From: Acanthosepion pharaonis
Lineage: Eukaryota > Mollusca > Cephalopoda > Sepiida > Sepiidae
DNA length: 64,000 nucleotides
Assembly (NCBI GenBank): GCA_903632075.3
Contig: CAHIKZ030000837.1
Span: 168,501 to 232,500 of the forward strand
Direction: 5' to 3'
Shown: in pieces, positions 34,548-46,780 of the stretch
How positions within the stretch are numbered: the first letter of the stretch is position 1
Layout of the letters: every line of letters begins with the position of its first letter
Made by a program: the position numbers and the translations under genes
Notes under the pieces: generated by a model
Database searches by the model: none
Told to the model about the DNA's origin: nothing
The model's input: only the letters and a program-made list of their open reading frames with translations

Positions 34548-34971
34548 GGAAAAATAGTATTTTTACAGTAAGTTGACATGTAGAAGTATAGATTTTGAAA
34601 GTAAAACAAACTAACAAAAAATATTTACTTTCTCCTGCATAATACTACTTTGCTTGGCAAATAATTTATTTTTTTTACCAGGGAAATGAACACGGAAATG
34701 TCATTAATATAAATTTTTACAATAGGACACAAGTTAAAAATCGGAATAAAATTAAATTAATCCAAAACTATTTATAATTTAAATTAAATATGTGAATTAG
34801 AACGAGAATAGAGAAAGTATGTATCTAAATGTGTATAACCATACAGATGCATATAGAAAAAGGGAAGTATGCGAGAAGATAATATATGAATATTAATAAT
34901 ACTAATAATAACAACGGTTAAGTTATTTCAAAATGATACTCACATATATGTAATTAACTATTATATTTCTT
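34546..34971. other. unassigned AT-rich spacer
   Basis: No supported feature. Confidence 0.5.
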
Positions 34972-35365
34972 TTATGTGTCCTGTCTTTTCTGGATATAGG
35001 CGATCTTGTCCCTCCAACTCCCTCTATTCCTTTCAGCTCTCAAAATGTTTCTTCCCTCTCTTTCCTCCCACAGACCACTTTCTCTCATCCACTTGCTTAA
35101 ATACGCCATGGATGTCACCCGTTGTTCTCCCTTGCCTTTTCCTCCTCTATTCGTGAGTATCAGATTCTCCAGACGCTCTTTACTCATTATGCGTCCCATG
35201 ACCTCCAGCTGCGTCTTCTCGATATTAAGTATAAGCCTCCTCCTTGTTTGCAACCTCTCTAAGACCTCATCGTTTCGCACACACTCGGTCCATGATATCA
35301 TTAGTATCCTTTGCAGAACCATATCGTTGCCGCCTAGAGTCTCTTCTTCATCTTTGAGGAAATCG
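34972..35365 (-). pseudogene. RTE-type LINE C-terminal relic
   Basis: The minus-strand open frame contains RNDEVLERLQTRRRLILNIE, KTQLEVMGRIMSKERLENLI and LTNRGGKGKGEQR. It is collinear with 27930-27616 and unbroken for about 115 codons. It is the C-terminal basic region of the RTE polyprotein only; RT motifs are missing. Confidence 0.75.
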
Positions 35366-35869
35366 TTATGGTTTAGTCTAAAAGGATAATAACATTAAAA
35401 TAGAATTTTCATGAATAAAAAACAAAAATAAACAAAAAGAATAAAAAATATATAATTAATAAATAAAATAAAAGAGGAAATATACCTGCAATTATTGGGA
35501 GAAAATAATTTATACATTTTATATAACAGTACAACTTTAGGAAAACGAATAACAAAGTGTAAATGAGATATTATGCGAAGCGTTACATCCTTGAGGACTT
35601 CACGAACTTTCAGTGACGCTGACGTTGTCCTTTATCAAAAATCATTTTAATTTACTTAACTTATTATAAATAATTCATAGATAATTCCTTTATGTTTGGC
35701 ATTATTATTGTTATTTTAATATCATTATTTGACTAATTACAAATTGTGTTTATATATCTTGCCTATAATAACAGGCCATACTTACTGTATTTCTTTCAAA
35801 TATACTGATATTACTATGGCTATCATTTAGACAATACTACTAAATATATCAGTCCTTGTATATTGTAGT
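35366..35869. other. unassigned AT-rich spacer
   Basis: No supported feature. Confidence 0.5.
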
Positions 35870-36190
35870 GAGTGCTGAAAAATCCTATTACAAAGGAAGA
35901 AGTGATTCGAGGCAACAGAAATGGGATTCGTCAGAAGAATGCTCTGAATACCATGGACTGAACATGTGAGTAATAACGAAGATTTAGGGAAACTGGAAGC
36001 AAATTGACATTTATACTTGGAAATAGATATAATCAGTTGAAATTACAAAGGGATATAATGAGGAAAACGGTCTTAGAAAAATTAACACTAACAGGACATA
36101 TAAAAGAGAATGCGGACATAACATCACGCACTTGTATACGTGGTTAGTAGAACAAGAAGTAAGAGGGATAAGAAAAAGATCTGGAAAACA
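35870..36190 (+). pseudogene. RTE-type LINE C-terminal relic
   Basis: Broken plus-strand frames give ATEMGFVRRML, IPWTEHVSNNEDLGKLE and MRKTVLEKLTLTGHIKEN, the RTE block conserved around the RMLRIPWTxxVSNxE motif. Several frameshifts. Confidence 0.7.
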
Positions 36191-36279
36191 GGGGTTAGGT
36201 GAGTGTTGTAGCATACCTATGGACGATAACAGGTATTCAAATAAATATAGTAGTAAATACTGTATGTTGGTCTGCTGTT

Positions 36280-36650
36280 AGAGATTTGTCTCCAGCTTTG
36301 CTGGTCAAACTCTACCTCCAGGCAGAGAGAATCCCCAGACGAATCATAGGGCATAGTCTCGGGAAACAGACACCTGACACAGTTTTATACGAGGTCCATG
36401 GGAAAATTTCTACGGGCTCGGATAACCCACATTAAATTCGCCCTCGTGTGACATCTAACCGCGTGGGGCAGTTGTTAGATATCCTACAGTTGAAGATTCA
36501 TTGTGGAATTCACTTGACTGACTTCTAGCAGTTGACTACTTCTACGCGCCAATGGCGAATCTTTTATGTGTTGTTCGTGTCCTAAGTATTACCGCTCATT
36601 ACCAAGATTCATTTGATTCTTCCATTCAGTAACGTTCTCTAGGTTACAAC
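36280..36650 (+). repeat. LTR-like piece related to the 13.3-13.8 kb cassettes
   Basis: GGGAAAATTTCTACGGGCTC and AACCCAC.TTAA precede GCGTGGGGCAG and then TGTTAGAT at 36473. This matches the cassette ends at 13550 and 13784. From 36473 a stretch beginning TGTTAGATATCC and ending GTTACAACA near 36650 has TG...CA ends and would make a ~177-bp LTR-sized unit. No second copy with the same body was seen. Confidence 0.4.
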
Positions 36651-36734
36651 AGTGAGATAAATAAATGACAAATTTTATTAAGATCTACAAAGAACAGGAA
36701 ATTATATATCACTATTTTAAGCAGCAATATCACC

Positions 36735-37345
36735 CATGGGAAAAAAAGTTCGACAGTGTGTGGCATAAAAGTTTACTACACACGTTCCCCTGTTATGGAA
36801 TCACTGGAAAGGTAACCTCAATCAAAAAATCCTTCCTAACAAGTAAGTCCCTGAAGATAGTTACTAATGGTCAACCCTACGGAGTTCTAGCGGTCAACGT
36901 AGGCGTCTTTCAGGGATCACTCCACGATTTAATCCTCTTTTTCATTCATATAAATTATCTGCCTAAGAATATATTCAAATCATTTATAAACGTCTATACC
37001 GAATATAAACGCGAGCACCTATGACCACTCGATGGTTAGAGACTGGTGACTTGTTTCTATTCCAATTATGCACAAACTAGCGAATGGAGTAAATCTGTCT
37101 CCTTAGAGTCATTGCTTCGAAGACCAAGCTCCATCACTGCCGATCTGACTCCGAATTATCCCCAATCAGATGAACGGAGATACTCTCGTGGAAGCATCGT
37201 GCTTTGAAAGATTGTTGGGGCTCAAACTCACACCAAAACACAAATAGAATTCTTACATACGATCCATTGCTAATGATGGCGGTAAAATGGTCGACTCTCA
37301 ATGCCGGATTTGATTGCATTTCCTCAAAAGGGGTTAAACACTAGG
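36735..37345 (+). pseudogene. Jockey/CR1-like LINE reverse transcriptase fragment
   Basis: The plus-strand frame carries KFDSVWHKSLLHTFPCYGIT (the AFDxVWHxxLL..L...GI motif), SFLTSKSLKIVTNGQP, VGVFQGSLHDLILFFIHIN (the GVPQGS.L.P.LF..YIN motif) and LPKNIF. The catalytic F/YxDD box is destroyed (NVYTEYK). Downstream broken frames give FERLLGLKL-like and KHK/YI residues of the RT C-terminus. It encodes an inactive RT portion; endonuclease and 3' parts are absent. Confidence 0.75.
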
Positions 37346-37447
37346 TATCTAAATTTGGTGTGACATTTTATATCATTAAACTATCTAGACTTGTAAGTTG
37401 ATTTGCGAAAAAAAGGGTAAAATCGACATCCTAATGCATGCATATAG

Positions 37448-37448
37448 G

Positions 37449-37500
<52 letters not shown>
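37448..37500. repeat. (TA)n microsatellite
   Basis: An uninterrupted TA run. Confidence 0.95.
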
Positions 37501-37502
<2 letters not shown>

Positions 37503-38087
37503 TGAAGAAAACAGTAAAGATCCATTTCGGTTATAATTTATTTCCTGAATATTTCTCTATTCCTCTCTTCAAACCGAAAGTTCTTAATCAATGGAGACAA
37601 TTAATCCGGACTGATATACTCGATTAACAGAAGGAATGTAAAGCAAGAGAGAAGAAAAGAAAGAAAAAAAATTTTTTTTCGAATATAAAATTCTTTTTAA
37701 AACTTAAAATAGAGGGAGAAAGACAAAGGGGAGATGAAGGAAGAGAAAGTGAAAAAAAAAGATGAAGGAATAGATGTAAAACTAAATTAAAATGACCTGT
37801 CCAAGACTTTTTCTCACTTAAATTTTGAAATTGTATACATCGTGTGATGTGTAATCAGATTTGAAAGAAATATACCAAATTTTCCGGACAAATCTATTAT
37901 ATCAGTCATGGTAAACGGTTTCAGTCTGAAGAGATGAATATATAGAAATATTCACGAAATAAATTATAACGGAAATAAATCTTTAAGATTTTCAATTTTG
38001 ATTTATTATTATTATTATAATGCTCTGTAGTTTACATTGAGATCTCTCTGGATACCCCTTGTAATTATCCTTACCAGTCACAAATTT
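37501..38087. other. unassigned, purine-rich in part
   Basis: A purine-rich patch at about 37640-37770 is the only visible bias. Confidence 0.5.
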
Positions 38088-38510
38088 TATATATATATAT
38101 ATATATATATATTATCGTATTTCTTATAGAGATAAACGTTAAAACTCCATTTCCTGCGACAAAGGCCAAGTTACCTGTCAAATCAGTCGGGTTTCAATCG
38201 CGGATTGAAGCAATCAGACCTCTAGCCACATTGGGGAGCTGTGATACAGCGAAGCAGTCTGTCTGTGGATGACTATATATGCCCCCGGAAATCCGATTGA
38301 GCTGAAAGGGTGTTTAAAAACAGCGGGTCTTACTGCTGTTAAGTATTACTCTTCAAGTATGAATTGGGTTCTCCGAGTCGCTAACTCATTTGGTATAGAG
38401 AAAAGCGTTAAAATTCCTGTCCTTTCTGCCGTGCGACGATGGCCTAGTGGTAAGATCTCTGGTTGATATCTAATCACTCGGGTTTCGAAACGGTTTGTCT
38501 GTGGATGACA

Positions 38511-38563
<53 letters not shown>
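38088..38563 (+). repeat. two related tRNA-derived SINE-like units between (TA)n tracts
   Basis: Unit 2 (about 38395-38510) has GATGGCCTAGTGGTAAG (A-box-like, 38440s) and CGGGTTTCGAAAC (B-box-like, 38480s), followed by GTCTGTGGATGAC and a TA run. Unit 1 (about 38120-38275) is collinear but decayed: GAGATAAACGTTAAAACTCC, a GGCCAAGTTAC A-box remnant, CGGGTTTCAATCGC, and GTCTGTGGATGAC. The A box/B box spacing of about 35-40 nt fits a tRNA head. TA runs lie at 38088-38110 and 38511-38563. Confidence 0.6.
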
Positions 38564-38566
<3 letters not shown>

Positions 38567-40130
38567 GTTCACATAGGCACGGATAAGGTTTCTTTAAATA
38601 TAGGTGCTATAAATTCATTCATTTACATGTACATTCGTAAATGGAAATATATATTGCTGTGTGTTTTTATGTTTTCTTATTTTAATGCACGCATCTTCAC
38701 ATTCTTGACCGCAACCTCCATTTTCTACATGCAGCCTCATAATAACTTAATTAAATAAGTATAAAATTTCATCATTTCGTCGATATAAGTCTTTTACAGA
38801 ACAAATGATATTCATAAGGAAATACAATTTTTTAAAAGATTTGTCAGTATCTGATGACCCATATATCAACTGACAAGCGAAAAAAAATATCTGTTTTCTG
38901 TGTTGAGTTCGTTATATTTCTGATTTCCCCTGGGAACCATGAACACTGCGCGTTTTTAAACACACGCCTACTTTGCGAGTAGGAGATGAGTGCGAATCAC
39001 TAAGATACATTTCAATGCATTATAAATGATTAACGAATCTTGATGTTATATTATTTGGATATTTTATTTTAGCTCCTATCTAAATCTAACTTCAATAATA
39101 TTAAAGCAAGAAGATTAGAAATACATTCTCGCCTGAAAAACTTCAAAATGAAATCTTTTTCGTTACACTTAAACTCTGGGATCTAATTCCGGGATACAGG
39201 CACAATTAAATAAACATAATTTGACAATTTTCACTTGTTATACCAAGATAGGTCGGATGAAACTAAGACAAATAATGAAATCTAGTAGATGTATATTTCT
39301 TTATTCGAACATTTGACAGCTTTTTTCAATTCGGGTAAATCATGAAATAACTGATAATTTTAACATTCTGAATTTCATTTTCAATGAATATTTGCTTGGA
39401 AAAAAAAAACTTATATTATCTGGTTTCTCCAGGTTGTTTCTATTTTGTGAGAAAATCAAATTAATCCCCTTTTTTTAAATTAACTTTAAATAAATCTTCA
39501 GTCGTGTATAAATACTGATATGATTCTGACGATTATTTTCCTTATCATGACCGCCAGGATTTGAGGAAAAATTAAGATATAAACATTAGTTAATAGTTAA
39601 AATATTCATGTTTTTTTTTTAAGGTTTCCCCTGCTATCGACACTTATATAAACAGCTCGACTTAGTTGAACTCCATACAATGAAAACTGCTGTTCCATAA
39701 TCTCTGACATACTTTTAAAATATAGGATTGCTTGTGTAGTTTACTTGGAAAATAGGAAATACATTTAATTAAAGAAGTTATAACGAAAAGGTCCCCAGTT
39801 TCTTTGGCTATTAATCGTATCGTAATGATAAAAAGGATGTGTCTATCAAGTTTGCAGATGTATGATGCGATATAGAATTACTTTATATCTTTGGGGAAAG
39901 TTGATTTTATAGTCCGAAATAGAAACACTTAAATTTAAGTGGTTAGTAGAAAAATATAATATCAATCTCCACTTATGTTCTTTAAAATCTTTAATTAACA
40001 CTCGAAAGAAAAAAAAATATTTTATCTTATTGAATAACCTATTCCTGCAAATGATGTAGAAAAGGATTTCAATAGCAAAACTTATACCTATGTATTTATA
40101 AACATTAGCGTGCTTTCTGTCTCGGTAGAC
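38564..40130. other. unassigned AT-rich region
   Basis: No supported gene or repeat. A CTGATGA at 38851 has no matching helix II. Confidence 0.5.
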
Positions 40131-40620
40131 CGGACAGAATCCAACAGTATATAATAGTAATAATCTATTAATAACTTCTTCTATATGCTGTTTCTGTTCT
40201 GTGCGTGCGTAATCGTGGTTGTCCACAACTTCCTTCGTTTGTAGCCCTTTAGTAATGTTTATGTCTTTGATATATTTCCTAGTCTTACTTCTGCCAACTA
40301 TTTGCATAAGGTCGTTATTTAATTTATGCGATGTTTTCCTCCACCCCTCTTGCCTTCTATATGTCATGTGAGTGTCGAATTTTCCAAGCCCTTTATCCTC
40401 ACTATGTACCGGAGGAATTTTATCTGTTGCTTTCCGATGCTGCGTATCAGTATACTTGTTTTGTTTCCAATATCTTTAAAACTTCGACATTGCTCGCGTA
40501 TTCAGTCCATGGCATTATCCGTATCCTTCTGTAGTACCATATTGTTATTTCCTCAAGTCTCTCGTCCATCTCTCATGAGATGATCCGGCAAAAACTATCA
40601 TTCAGGAGTACTAATATTAC
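40131..40620 (-). pseudogene. RTE-type LINE C-terminal relic, strongly decayed
   Basis: Minus-strand frames give NVEVLKILETK, then LENSTLT and HIEGKRG, and an open frame with DINITKGLQTKEVVDNHDYA. The first three correspond in order to the EVLERL.TRR, LENLI..., IEGKR blocks of the copy at 27.6-28.3 kb. The remainder is unassigned tail. Confidence 0.55.
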
Positions 40621-41790
40621 ATGAAAGTACAGTAATTCTTTATTTTTACTAACGAAATTTTCCTGTTCTTAATAATTTCATAACTTTTGGAAGGCATCTT
40701 CTTTATTTTTATTAACGAAATTGTTTTGTTCTTTATAATTTCTCAAGTTTTGGAAGGCAACTTTCGGTAATACCTTTTAATTTCCGTGTGACATTTTTAA
40801 TCTTTTGTTTCAAATATCCTATAAATATATATAAAATTTAATAAATTTTAAAACTTTTTTAAAATTTTGGTATGTGAATTTGTACTCTTACAATTGATAT
40901 CTTGCCATTTCATTTACTACCTTTCTTAAGGCGTTACTGAAGTTACCTTTTTGTGTCTGCTGTCTACACAGTTACGTCTGAATGCTTAATGTTATGGTTG
41001 TAGCTGTCAATAATAAATTCTGGTGGGACTTTTAATTCTCTCAGGATTTCTTCACTTTGAAGTTGAATAAATCCGGTGATAAGACATCTTTGTCTTATGC
41101 TCATGTCTATCATTGTGAATTTATTGAATACATTTTCTCTCCATATGTTTGCGATTTGCTCCCAGTATGCGTTCTGAATTCTAATATGATTCCCACACAT
41201 ATCAAGCTTACCTGTTCGAACAGTCCTTTGTGGCGTAACTTTTCAAATACATTTGCATAAACTATAAAACATAGGTATATATTCCTTATAATTTCTATTG
41301 CTCATTCTGATATTACTTTGATCATAAAATAGCATTCTTTGTTTCAGTGTCTTTAACAATACCGCACCGTCTTCTTTGCTATAAATGTGGCACCTGTGAG
41401 TTACTGACATTCGGAAATAACCGAACAACGTTTGTCGATAGAATGGTGTATAAATATGAGAAACATTTATCTGCAGACTGATGAATATACACAATTTCTT
41501 AGATATAAATTCAAGTACAAACACAATTAATTTTACTTGTAGACTCAAGTTTAAAAATAATTCATTTTTACGAAAAGACACAAGTACAAAATCGAGAAAT
41601 TTTTCCCAACAGACTCAAGCAGAAATCCGTTCCATCCTTGTCTATAGATGAAAGCATAGGCAAGAGCAATATGTTACCGATATATTCAAATCGGCTAAGT
41701 CATTTTGGCATGAAATAAACCAAAAGTGTTGATAAACTAACCAACCAACCATTAGAGAAGCACTCAGAGTTGCTTATAAAACGGTGTAGT
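40621..41790. other. unassigned region
   Basis: A ~50-bp near-duplicate (TCTTTATTTTTA.TAACGAAATT, TCTT.ATAATTTC, AGTTTTGGAAGGCA) lies at about 40630-40700 and 40700-40765. Nothing else is recognisable. Confidence 0.45.
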
Positions 41791-41794
41791 ATGC

Positions 41795-42085
41795 GTAACG
41801 TAGATGTGGGCCAAGCCATAAAGTATGTAACATTCGATTGAGATCAACCTCACTACTAAGTCGTAACTGACCTTGTGAGACAAGTTTGCTAATCATTACA
41901 ACACGTAGAATTGCAAAACTAACCATATTAGGATGAAATTATTGATCACATAGAGAAGATCGAATTTAATAATCATTCGTAACTGATCTTGAAAGACAAA
42001 TCATGACACCACGTCAACGAGGCCATCAAAGCGTATCATTGATGTGGCACAAGGCTGAAAGTACGGAGCACTCATGGAGGAGCTA
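41795..42085 (-). repeat. tRNA-derived SINE, decayed copies
   Basis: Minus strand of 41845-41905: AATGATTAGCAAACTTGTCTC (A-box side) and GTAGTGAGGTTGATCTCAA (B-box side). They match the plus-strand SINE at 56035-56165. A second partial copy at 41960-42085 keeps CGTAACTGATCTTG, GACAA and the tail TGTGGCACAAGGCTGAAAGTA. Confidence 0.65.
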
Positions 42086-42191
42086 ATTCAGTAAAACCTG
42101 GTGACAATGTTGCTTGCCATTACGCTACTTATAGATACTAAATATATGTATAAAGTTTTTAGGTTTGATTGTCGTCGGAGTGTCCTCAACT

Positions 42192-42194
<3 letters not shown>

Positions 42195-42244
<50 letters not shown>
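42195..42244. repeat. (TA)n microsatellite
   Basis: An uninterrupted TA run, then TA-rich sequence to 42262. Confidence 0.95.
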
Positions 42245-42253
<9 letters not shown>

Positions 42254-42404
42254 GTTTATATGTATAAGGCTGTTACATTCTTATTTTCTGATGTTCTGCT
42301 AATGATCTCGAATAATAAACTTTCGTAGCATACGCATACTTTGCTTCTTAGTAACTCTACTCATCCTGTGAAACTTATGTATTACGATATTCAAATATTA
42401 TTTC

Positions 42405-42760
42405 AGATGAGTCACTCGACTGCAATTAAATGTCAAGGAAACAACAATGAGCACGTTTGACATCTGTTTTTAAATCAAGCTCAAAAGAAGCTGACAAAGC
42501 TGCTTAAGATATTTGTGCTATGTACGGTCAGGACTTCATTAACGACAGAATATCACAGAAATGGTTTTCCCGTTTCATTGAAGGGAATTTCGAACGCATA
42601 AACATTCTGCATTCTAGTCGAACTTTTCAGTTTGATGAGAACGCGATGATTAAAGAAGAACCGCCTCAGTTTACTACGAAATTGGCTCAGAAGGCGGCAA
42701 TGTCTGTCTCATGTTACTGTCACTTGTCCTCATCACTCAGTGGATAAGATCCAGAAACAC
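42405..42760 (+). pseudogene. mariner-type transposase N-terminal relic
   Basis: Plus-strand frame: MYGQDFINDRISQKWFSRFI, then EGNFERI, FDENAMIKEEPPQFTTKLAQ. The YG...xxxxxxWFxRFxxGxF....R.GRP..D...I...E..P..T...L pattern is the paired helix-turn-helix DNA-binding domain of mariner transposases. The DDD catalytic domain is missing and the R-GRP linker is degenerate. TIRs were not identified. The known role is binding the element's terminal repeats. Confidence 0.8.
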
Positions 42761-43849
42761 GTCGCATGAGTGTCACAAGTATTAACCAAACGGACCAAAC
42801 TGCAATATTCCACCATTTTCGCTAGTTTACTCTGTCAACCCCAAGCTACTCGTCGCCTTGAGTATTACAACAGGTTTTGAGGAGCGTGTAACCACATCTT
42901 AATTGCTGTTCCCAGGTCCACCCTAGCACGGGGATGGTGGTACGTGTTAGGGTCCCAGGAAATGGACAAATATTTAAAAACCAAACTAGGCACAAAGCAC
43001 TATGAAAAAATTAAAAAAAAAAGATGTTCATAGTAAAAATACCAGCAATACACTTTTGAAAGAAAAATATTACAAGAAGTATAATTAAAAATAAAATTAC
43101 CAGCAATACATTTGACTCTCGACAAAAAAGACCCTCTTTACAAAAATAAATCAATGGAACCTATGATCTACAAATTGATTTCTTACAAAGAATACATATT
43201 CTATTCATACAAACCGATCGCAAAAATCTTTTAGGCATTAAATAACCCATTGATCTTGATATGCCGTAAAACAAAATTAACCTATCAAAACCAGGCTACT
43301 CGTGGGTACAAAGATTCATTTACTGTTTTATGACCGAATGAGAAATGGTGTCTTTACGGTAATATGAAGCCGAGAAAAGTATATATTTTTAATGATTCAT
43401 CAGGACATTTATTAATAAATAAAATATATTAAAATAAATTATAAAATACAAACCATGTAAGTACCTAAGACAAAATTCCACGAACGATAATATCATTGAA
43501 GAATACTTAACAAGTAATACACAGCCTGTTTGTTAGGCAAATCAAATAAACTTCAATAACTCTGAATCAGTTCTGAATTAATATTTGTCAAATCTGAATT
43601 CCTCTATTCCCACTCTTAGTAAAATATTAAAATTTTTTTTTTGGTCAGTTTTAATTGTTGATCTTTGAGATATTTGGAATTTATGAAAATAGACAGACTG
43701 AAGTTAATATTCAGATTAAATTAATATTATCATAAGAAATCGGAAACCTAAAAAAAAATATTTTATCTTTTGTCAATAATATATATTGAAACAATGGTTA
43801 AAGTGACGCTACACAAACTGTTGAAAAACAGAAAATAAATAATGTTATT
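42761..43849. other. unassigned region
   Basis: A GC-richer patch at 42860-42960 contains CCCAGGTCCACCCTAGCACG and a partial inverted echo GTACGTGTTAGGGTCCCAGG. The rest is AT-rich with no supported feature. Confidence 0.4.
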
Positions 43850-44845
43850 CAGTAAAGGAATGTCCATATTGCTGATAGCAAAGCAGCTTTGAAGAGATCT
43901 TCGAACGATAAAGAAGGCCGTTGAAAATATAGGTTGAACACTCTAAGCAAAGGAAAAAACCTTTAAAAACTTTCTTCAGCGAGACGAACGAAACCTAAAG
44001 CGAGTTATAGATAAACAACCAATTGTGACCAGCGCTAAGATCTTTGAAAAGGCTGGAATTAAGGGAGTCAAGAAGGATAAAATATGTAAAATAATTTGTG
44101 AATTAGAATCTGTAAAAGGACTCCTCTCACTAAAGGAAATATTTTAAAACATCTAAATTTGGTCAAGAAATACATGAAAATTGACTTTTCTAAAGTACTT
44201 TTCACGGCCGAATCTCAATTGAAATTTAATGGACCTGATAGATGGGCAAAAAAGATAGATTTTATCCAATACAGGTGAACCTGTAGGTAAATGAAGGCAA
44301 CAAAAAGGTCCTAGTATTATGATATGGGCTGTCGACCAAATCATTATTAGACTATTTAAAGTCAATGAAAGAGTTAAACTGAACAGTGTTAACTATTCTG
44401 ATTTTTACGAACAAGAATTACTTTGCATGGCACAAATCCGCGTCTTGCAATTTCAAAGTGAAGTATGTATTTATGCACGACAGCTAAGTTACTTGTCAAT
44501 TCTTTGAGTATGAAAGCTTTGCAGAAGAAAACGTAATGGAATGGCCACCATGAAACCATTTTCTGAATGGGATCGAAAATCTATGGTCAATTGTGAAGAT
44601 GACATTATACGAAGGTGGCAAACATTATAACAGCGAAACAGATCTATGGAATGCAATTAAAGCTGCCATGTAAAAAATTGAATACGCTGAAGTAAAAAAA
44701 AAATAACAAAATCAATCGATGTTAGATTAAGAAGAATTTATTTTGATATCTAAAATGAGAATTTAAAATTTGGCAATTTTCTTCAAACCAAATCTGAATC
44801 ATTGTAGTTTATATAATTTGCTTAATAACTTCAGACAGGGTGTAC
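43850..44845 (+). pseudogene. Tc1-type transposon relic (transposase with DDE-region motifs)
   Basis: Plus-strand frames in order: RDERNLKRVIDKQPIVTSAK and IFEKAGIKGVKKDKICK (second helix-turn-helix), MKIDFSKVLFTAESQLKFNG and PDRWAKK (first catalytic Asp region; the D of FSDE is replaced in TAES), SIMIWAVD (the GGVMVWG strand), LNSVNYSDFYEQELL, and IENLWSIVKM-like sequence followed by GGKHYNSETDLWNAIKAAM (C-terminal region). Frames shift several times. CAGGGTGTAC at 44835-44844 is a plausible right TIR end; the left end is not recognisable. Dead copy. Confidence 0.8.
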
Positions 44846-45504
44846 ACCGATATGAAAGCTCACTTACAAAGGAAGCGTTAACAGATCGGCGGAAAATTAT
44901 GGAAATTAATATACAATTAATTATATTTTAATATGTGTGATAAATATATGTATTTTGCATATACGCTGGTTTGTAGTAACAATGAAATATCTAGTTTGTC
45001 TATGTAAGGTCTCAAGATGGATAAATGCATTTCTTGCTATTTCTAGAATAGATTGTCTATATGTCAATTATACTATTTTCAGTAGAAATATTTCTGCAGC
45101 TGCTGTCTGATCGCGTCACGAGAATGTAATAAATAATTAGCTTCAGACTAGATTGGATCTCGCATTCGTTATCTAAGTAGGTACTATTTAACTTGTCACA
45201 TCGCAAAAAAAAAAAAAAAACGAGAGTAAAGCTATCGTGATTATACATTTGTATCTGCAGTCTTTCTGTTCCTAGACTGACGGAGTAACACAATCTCATC
45301 AGCTCGAACGACGATGATGATCCGAGTTGGGTTATGATGTGTATTGTGGACTAATGAATAGCGGCTCGGAGTGAGAAGTCGGAGAGCCAGTTTCAAATTC
45401 TATACGGATCCGTTACATTCACTTACGCCCAGATGCCCTTTCCATTTCTTCTGTCACCTGCTATGGCTTGAACAGCAGAACAGACTGCGTCCTATAGCTT
45501 TGAT
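44846..45504. other. unassigned region
   Basis: A poly(A) run lies at 45206-45221. GAGCTGATGAGATTG on the minus strand near 45300 has the CTGATGA word but no helix II. No gene. Confidence 0.45.
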
Positions 45505-45620
45505 TGACAAACAATCTACCGTAGAAAGAAACTGCAAGCTCCTGCAGGAAAATCTGTCTAGTCAATCCTGAATCGAAAGAGTCATGACCGCTCAAGCGGG
45601 GATCAAGTATGACACTTAAC
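45505..45620 (+). repeat. dispersed repeat B, short copy
   Basis: GTCTACCGTAGAAAGAAA.. and GGAAAATCTGTCTAGTCAAT plus GAATCGAAAGAGTCATGACC match 52040-52165 (plus) and the reverse complement of 54286-54400. The internal palindrome is degraded here. Confidence 0.65.
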
Positions 45621-45999
45621 CGACTGACTGGTTAGCGACACGGAAATAGTAATTTGTTGTGCAGAGTTTAAATTCTGGACTACTATTTTTATTAGGAAGT
45701 GTAAATCCATTTCTTCTGCTACACAAAATGGCTAACGTTTAGAGTGAGCTAGGTGTCAGCGAGTTTTAGTAAAGTCTACACATAATTTACAACCGTGGAG
45801 AAGGAAACACGAAATCATTCAACTAACTATAGCAAAACTATTGCCAGTTCAAACAAATAAAAGAAAAGCTATATATTAGCTATGGATTTCATCTTAAAGG
45901 GGTATGTCCTCTTTCAACCTTTAGAGTTAAACAATCCTCAGAGAATTTAGAAGTTCTGCCAATAATTATTACTACTAGCCGCACACTTATCATTAGATA
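45621..45999. other. unassigned spacer
   Basis: No supported feature. Confidence 0.5.
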
Positions 46000-46500
46000 C
46001 ACCGACATAGTATATGATTATCAACTAAAGAAACAGCTTGATATGCGAATTACCATTTGGTGACACCAAAAAGAAGCAATTATAAACGTTCAGATATCTA
46101 GGAAGTGATTTAATAGAGAACGGAAAATTACCCACCGAATGGTGTCTCCCGAAACGTAAGCAAAGTATAAAGAGGCATAAATATTTCATTAGGACTATAA
46201 AAAGAGTACTGAATTGGTATGAAATGTCCGTCCTTCTACAGTTCGACAGTTTGAATCTCTAGGGAATGAGGGCTAATTGACGGCAGGACGTACAGAAGAA
46301 AACAAGCTATCTGATGAGCTTTTGTAAATGGGCAGCAAAACAGAAGTTAGGAGAGAAAGCAAAACAACAAATAAATTACTAAGACCTAAAAGAATAGGAA
46401 ACCGTGGAGTGTCATAAAATACCTGCTGAAGGTATACAGCACATAGAAAAAGAAGAATAAAAAGAAAATGGGTTGGTCGATATTTTGATGAAATATTACA
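46000..46500 (+). pseudogene. RTE/L1-like LINE C-terminal relic, decayed
   Basis: Plus-strand frames give VPFGDTKKKQL, then FRYLGSDLIENGKLPTE (the FKYLGS.L.E.G....E motif), and KRRIKRKWVG-like residues near 46440-46480. Stops and frameshifts are frequent. Confidence 0.55.
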
Positions 46501-46577
46501 AGTATTCAGCCATCATTTTCAGTGTGTGTTACAATAGGGTGACACGCCAGGCATGATTTCTGTTAAGTGCAACCGAT

Positions 46578-46776
46578 GTAGCATTTTTTGAGCGAATCTC
46601 AAACATGATACATTAGGAATGGCTCAATATTTACAATAGAATTGGAAAAAAAAGCATCATTGACCTCCAACTTTGAATATTGCCAAACTAGTCGTTTAAA
46701 CTTTCTGAAACAGAATGGCGATAAATTGTTCAGCAGGATAATACGGGCCCACATTGTTGTAGTTCTAGTCAACAAG
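46578..46776 (+). pseudogene. Tc1-type transposase fragment, copy 1
   Basis: In one frame VQQDNTGPHCCS at about 46733-46768 matches the (F/V)QQDNA.PH motif holding the second catalytic Asp of Tc1-like transposases. Copy 2 at 47376-47572 is about 95% alike by eye. Copy 1 stops abruptly where the block at 46781 begins. Confidence 0.7.
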
Positions 46777-46780
46777 TATA

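Noticed and set aside
38851..38890. CTGATGA followed by GAAA, considered as hammerhead
   Set aside because: No helix II can form between the two words.
45270..45310. Minus-strand CTGATGAGATTG with a downstream GAAA
   Set aside because: No complementary segment for helix II and no helix III.
46305..46340. CTGATGAGC on the plus strand
   Set aside because: Lies within a LINE coding relic; no paired helices around it.
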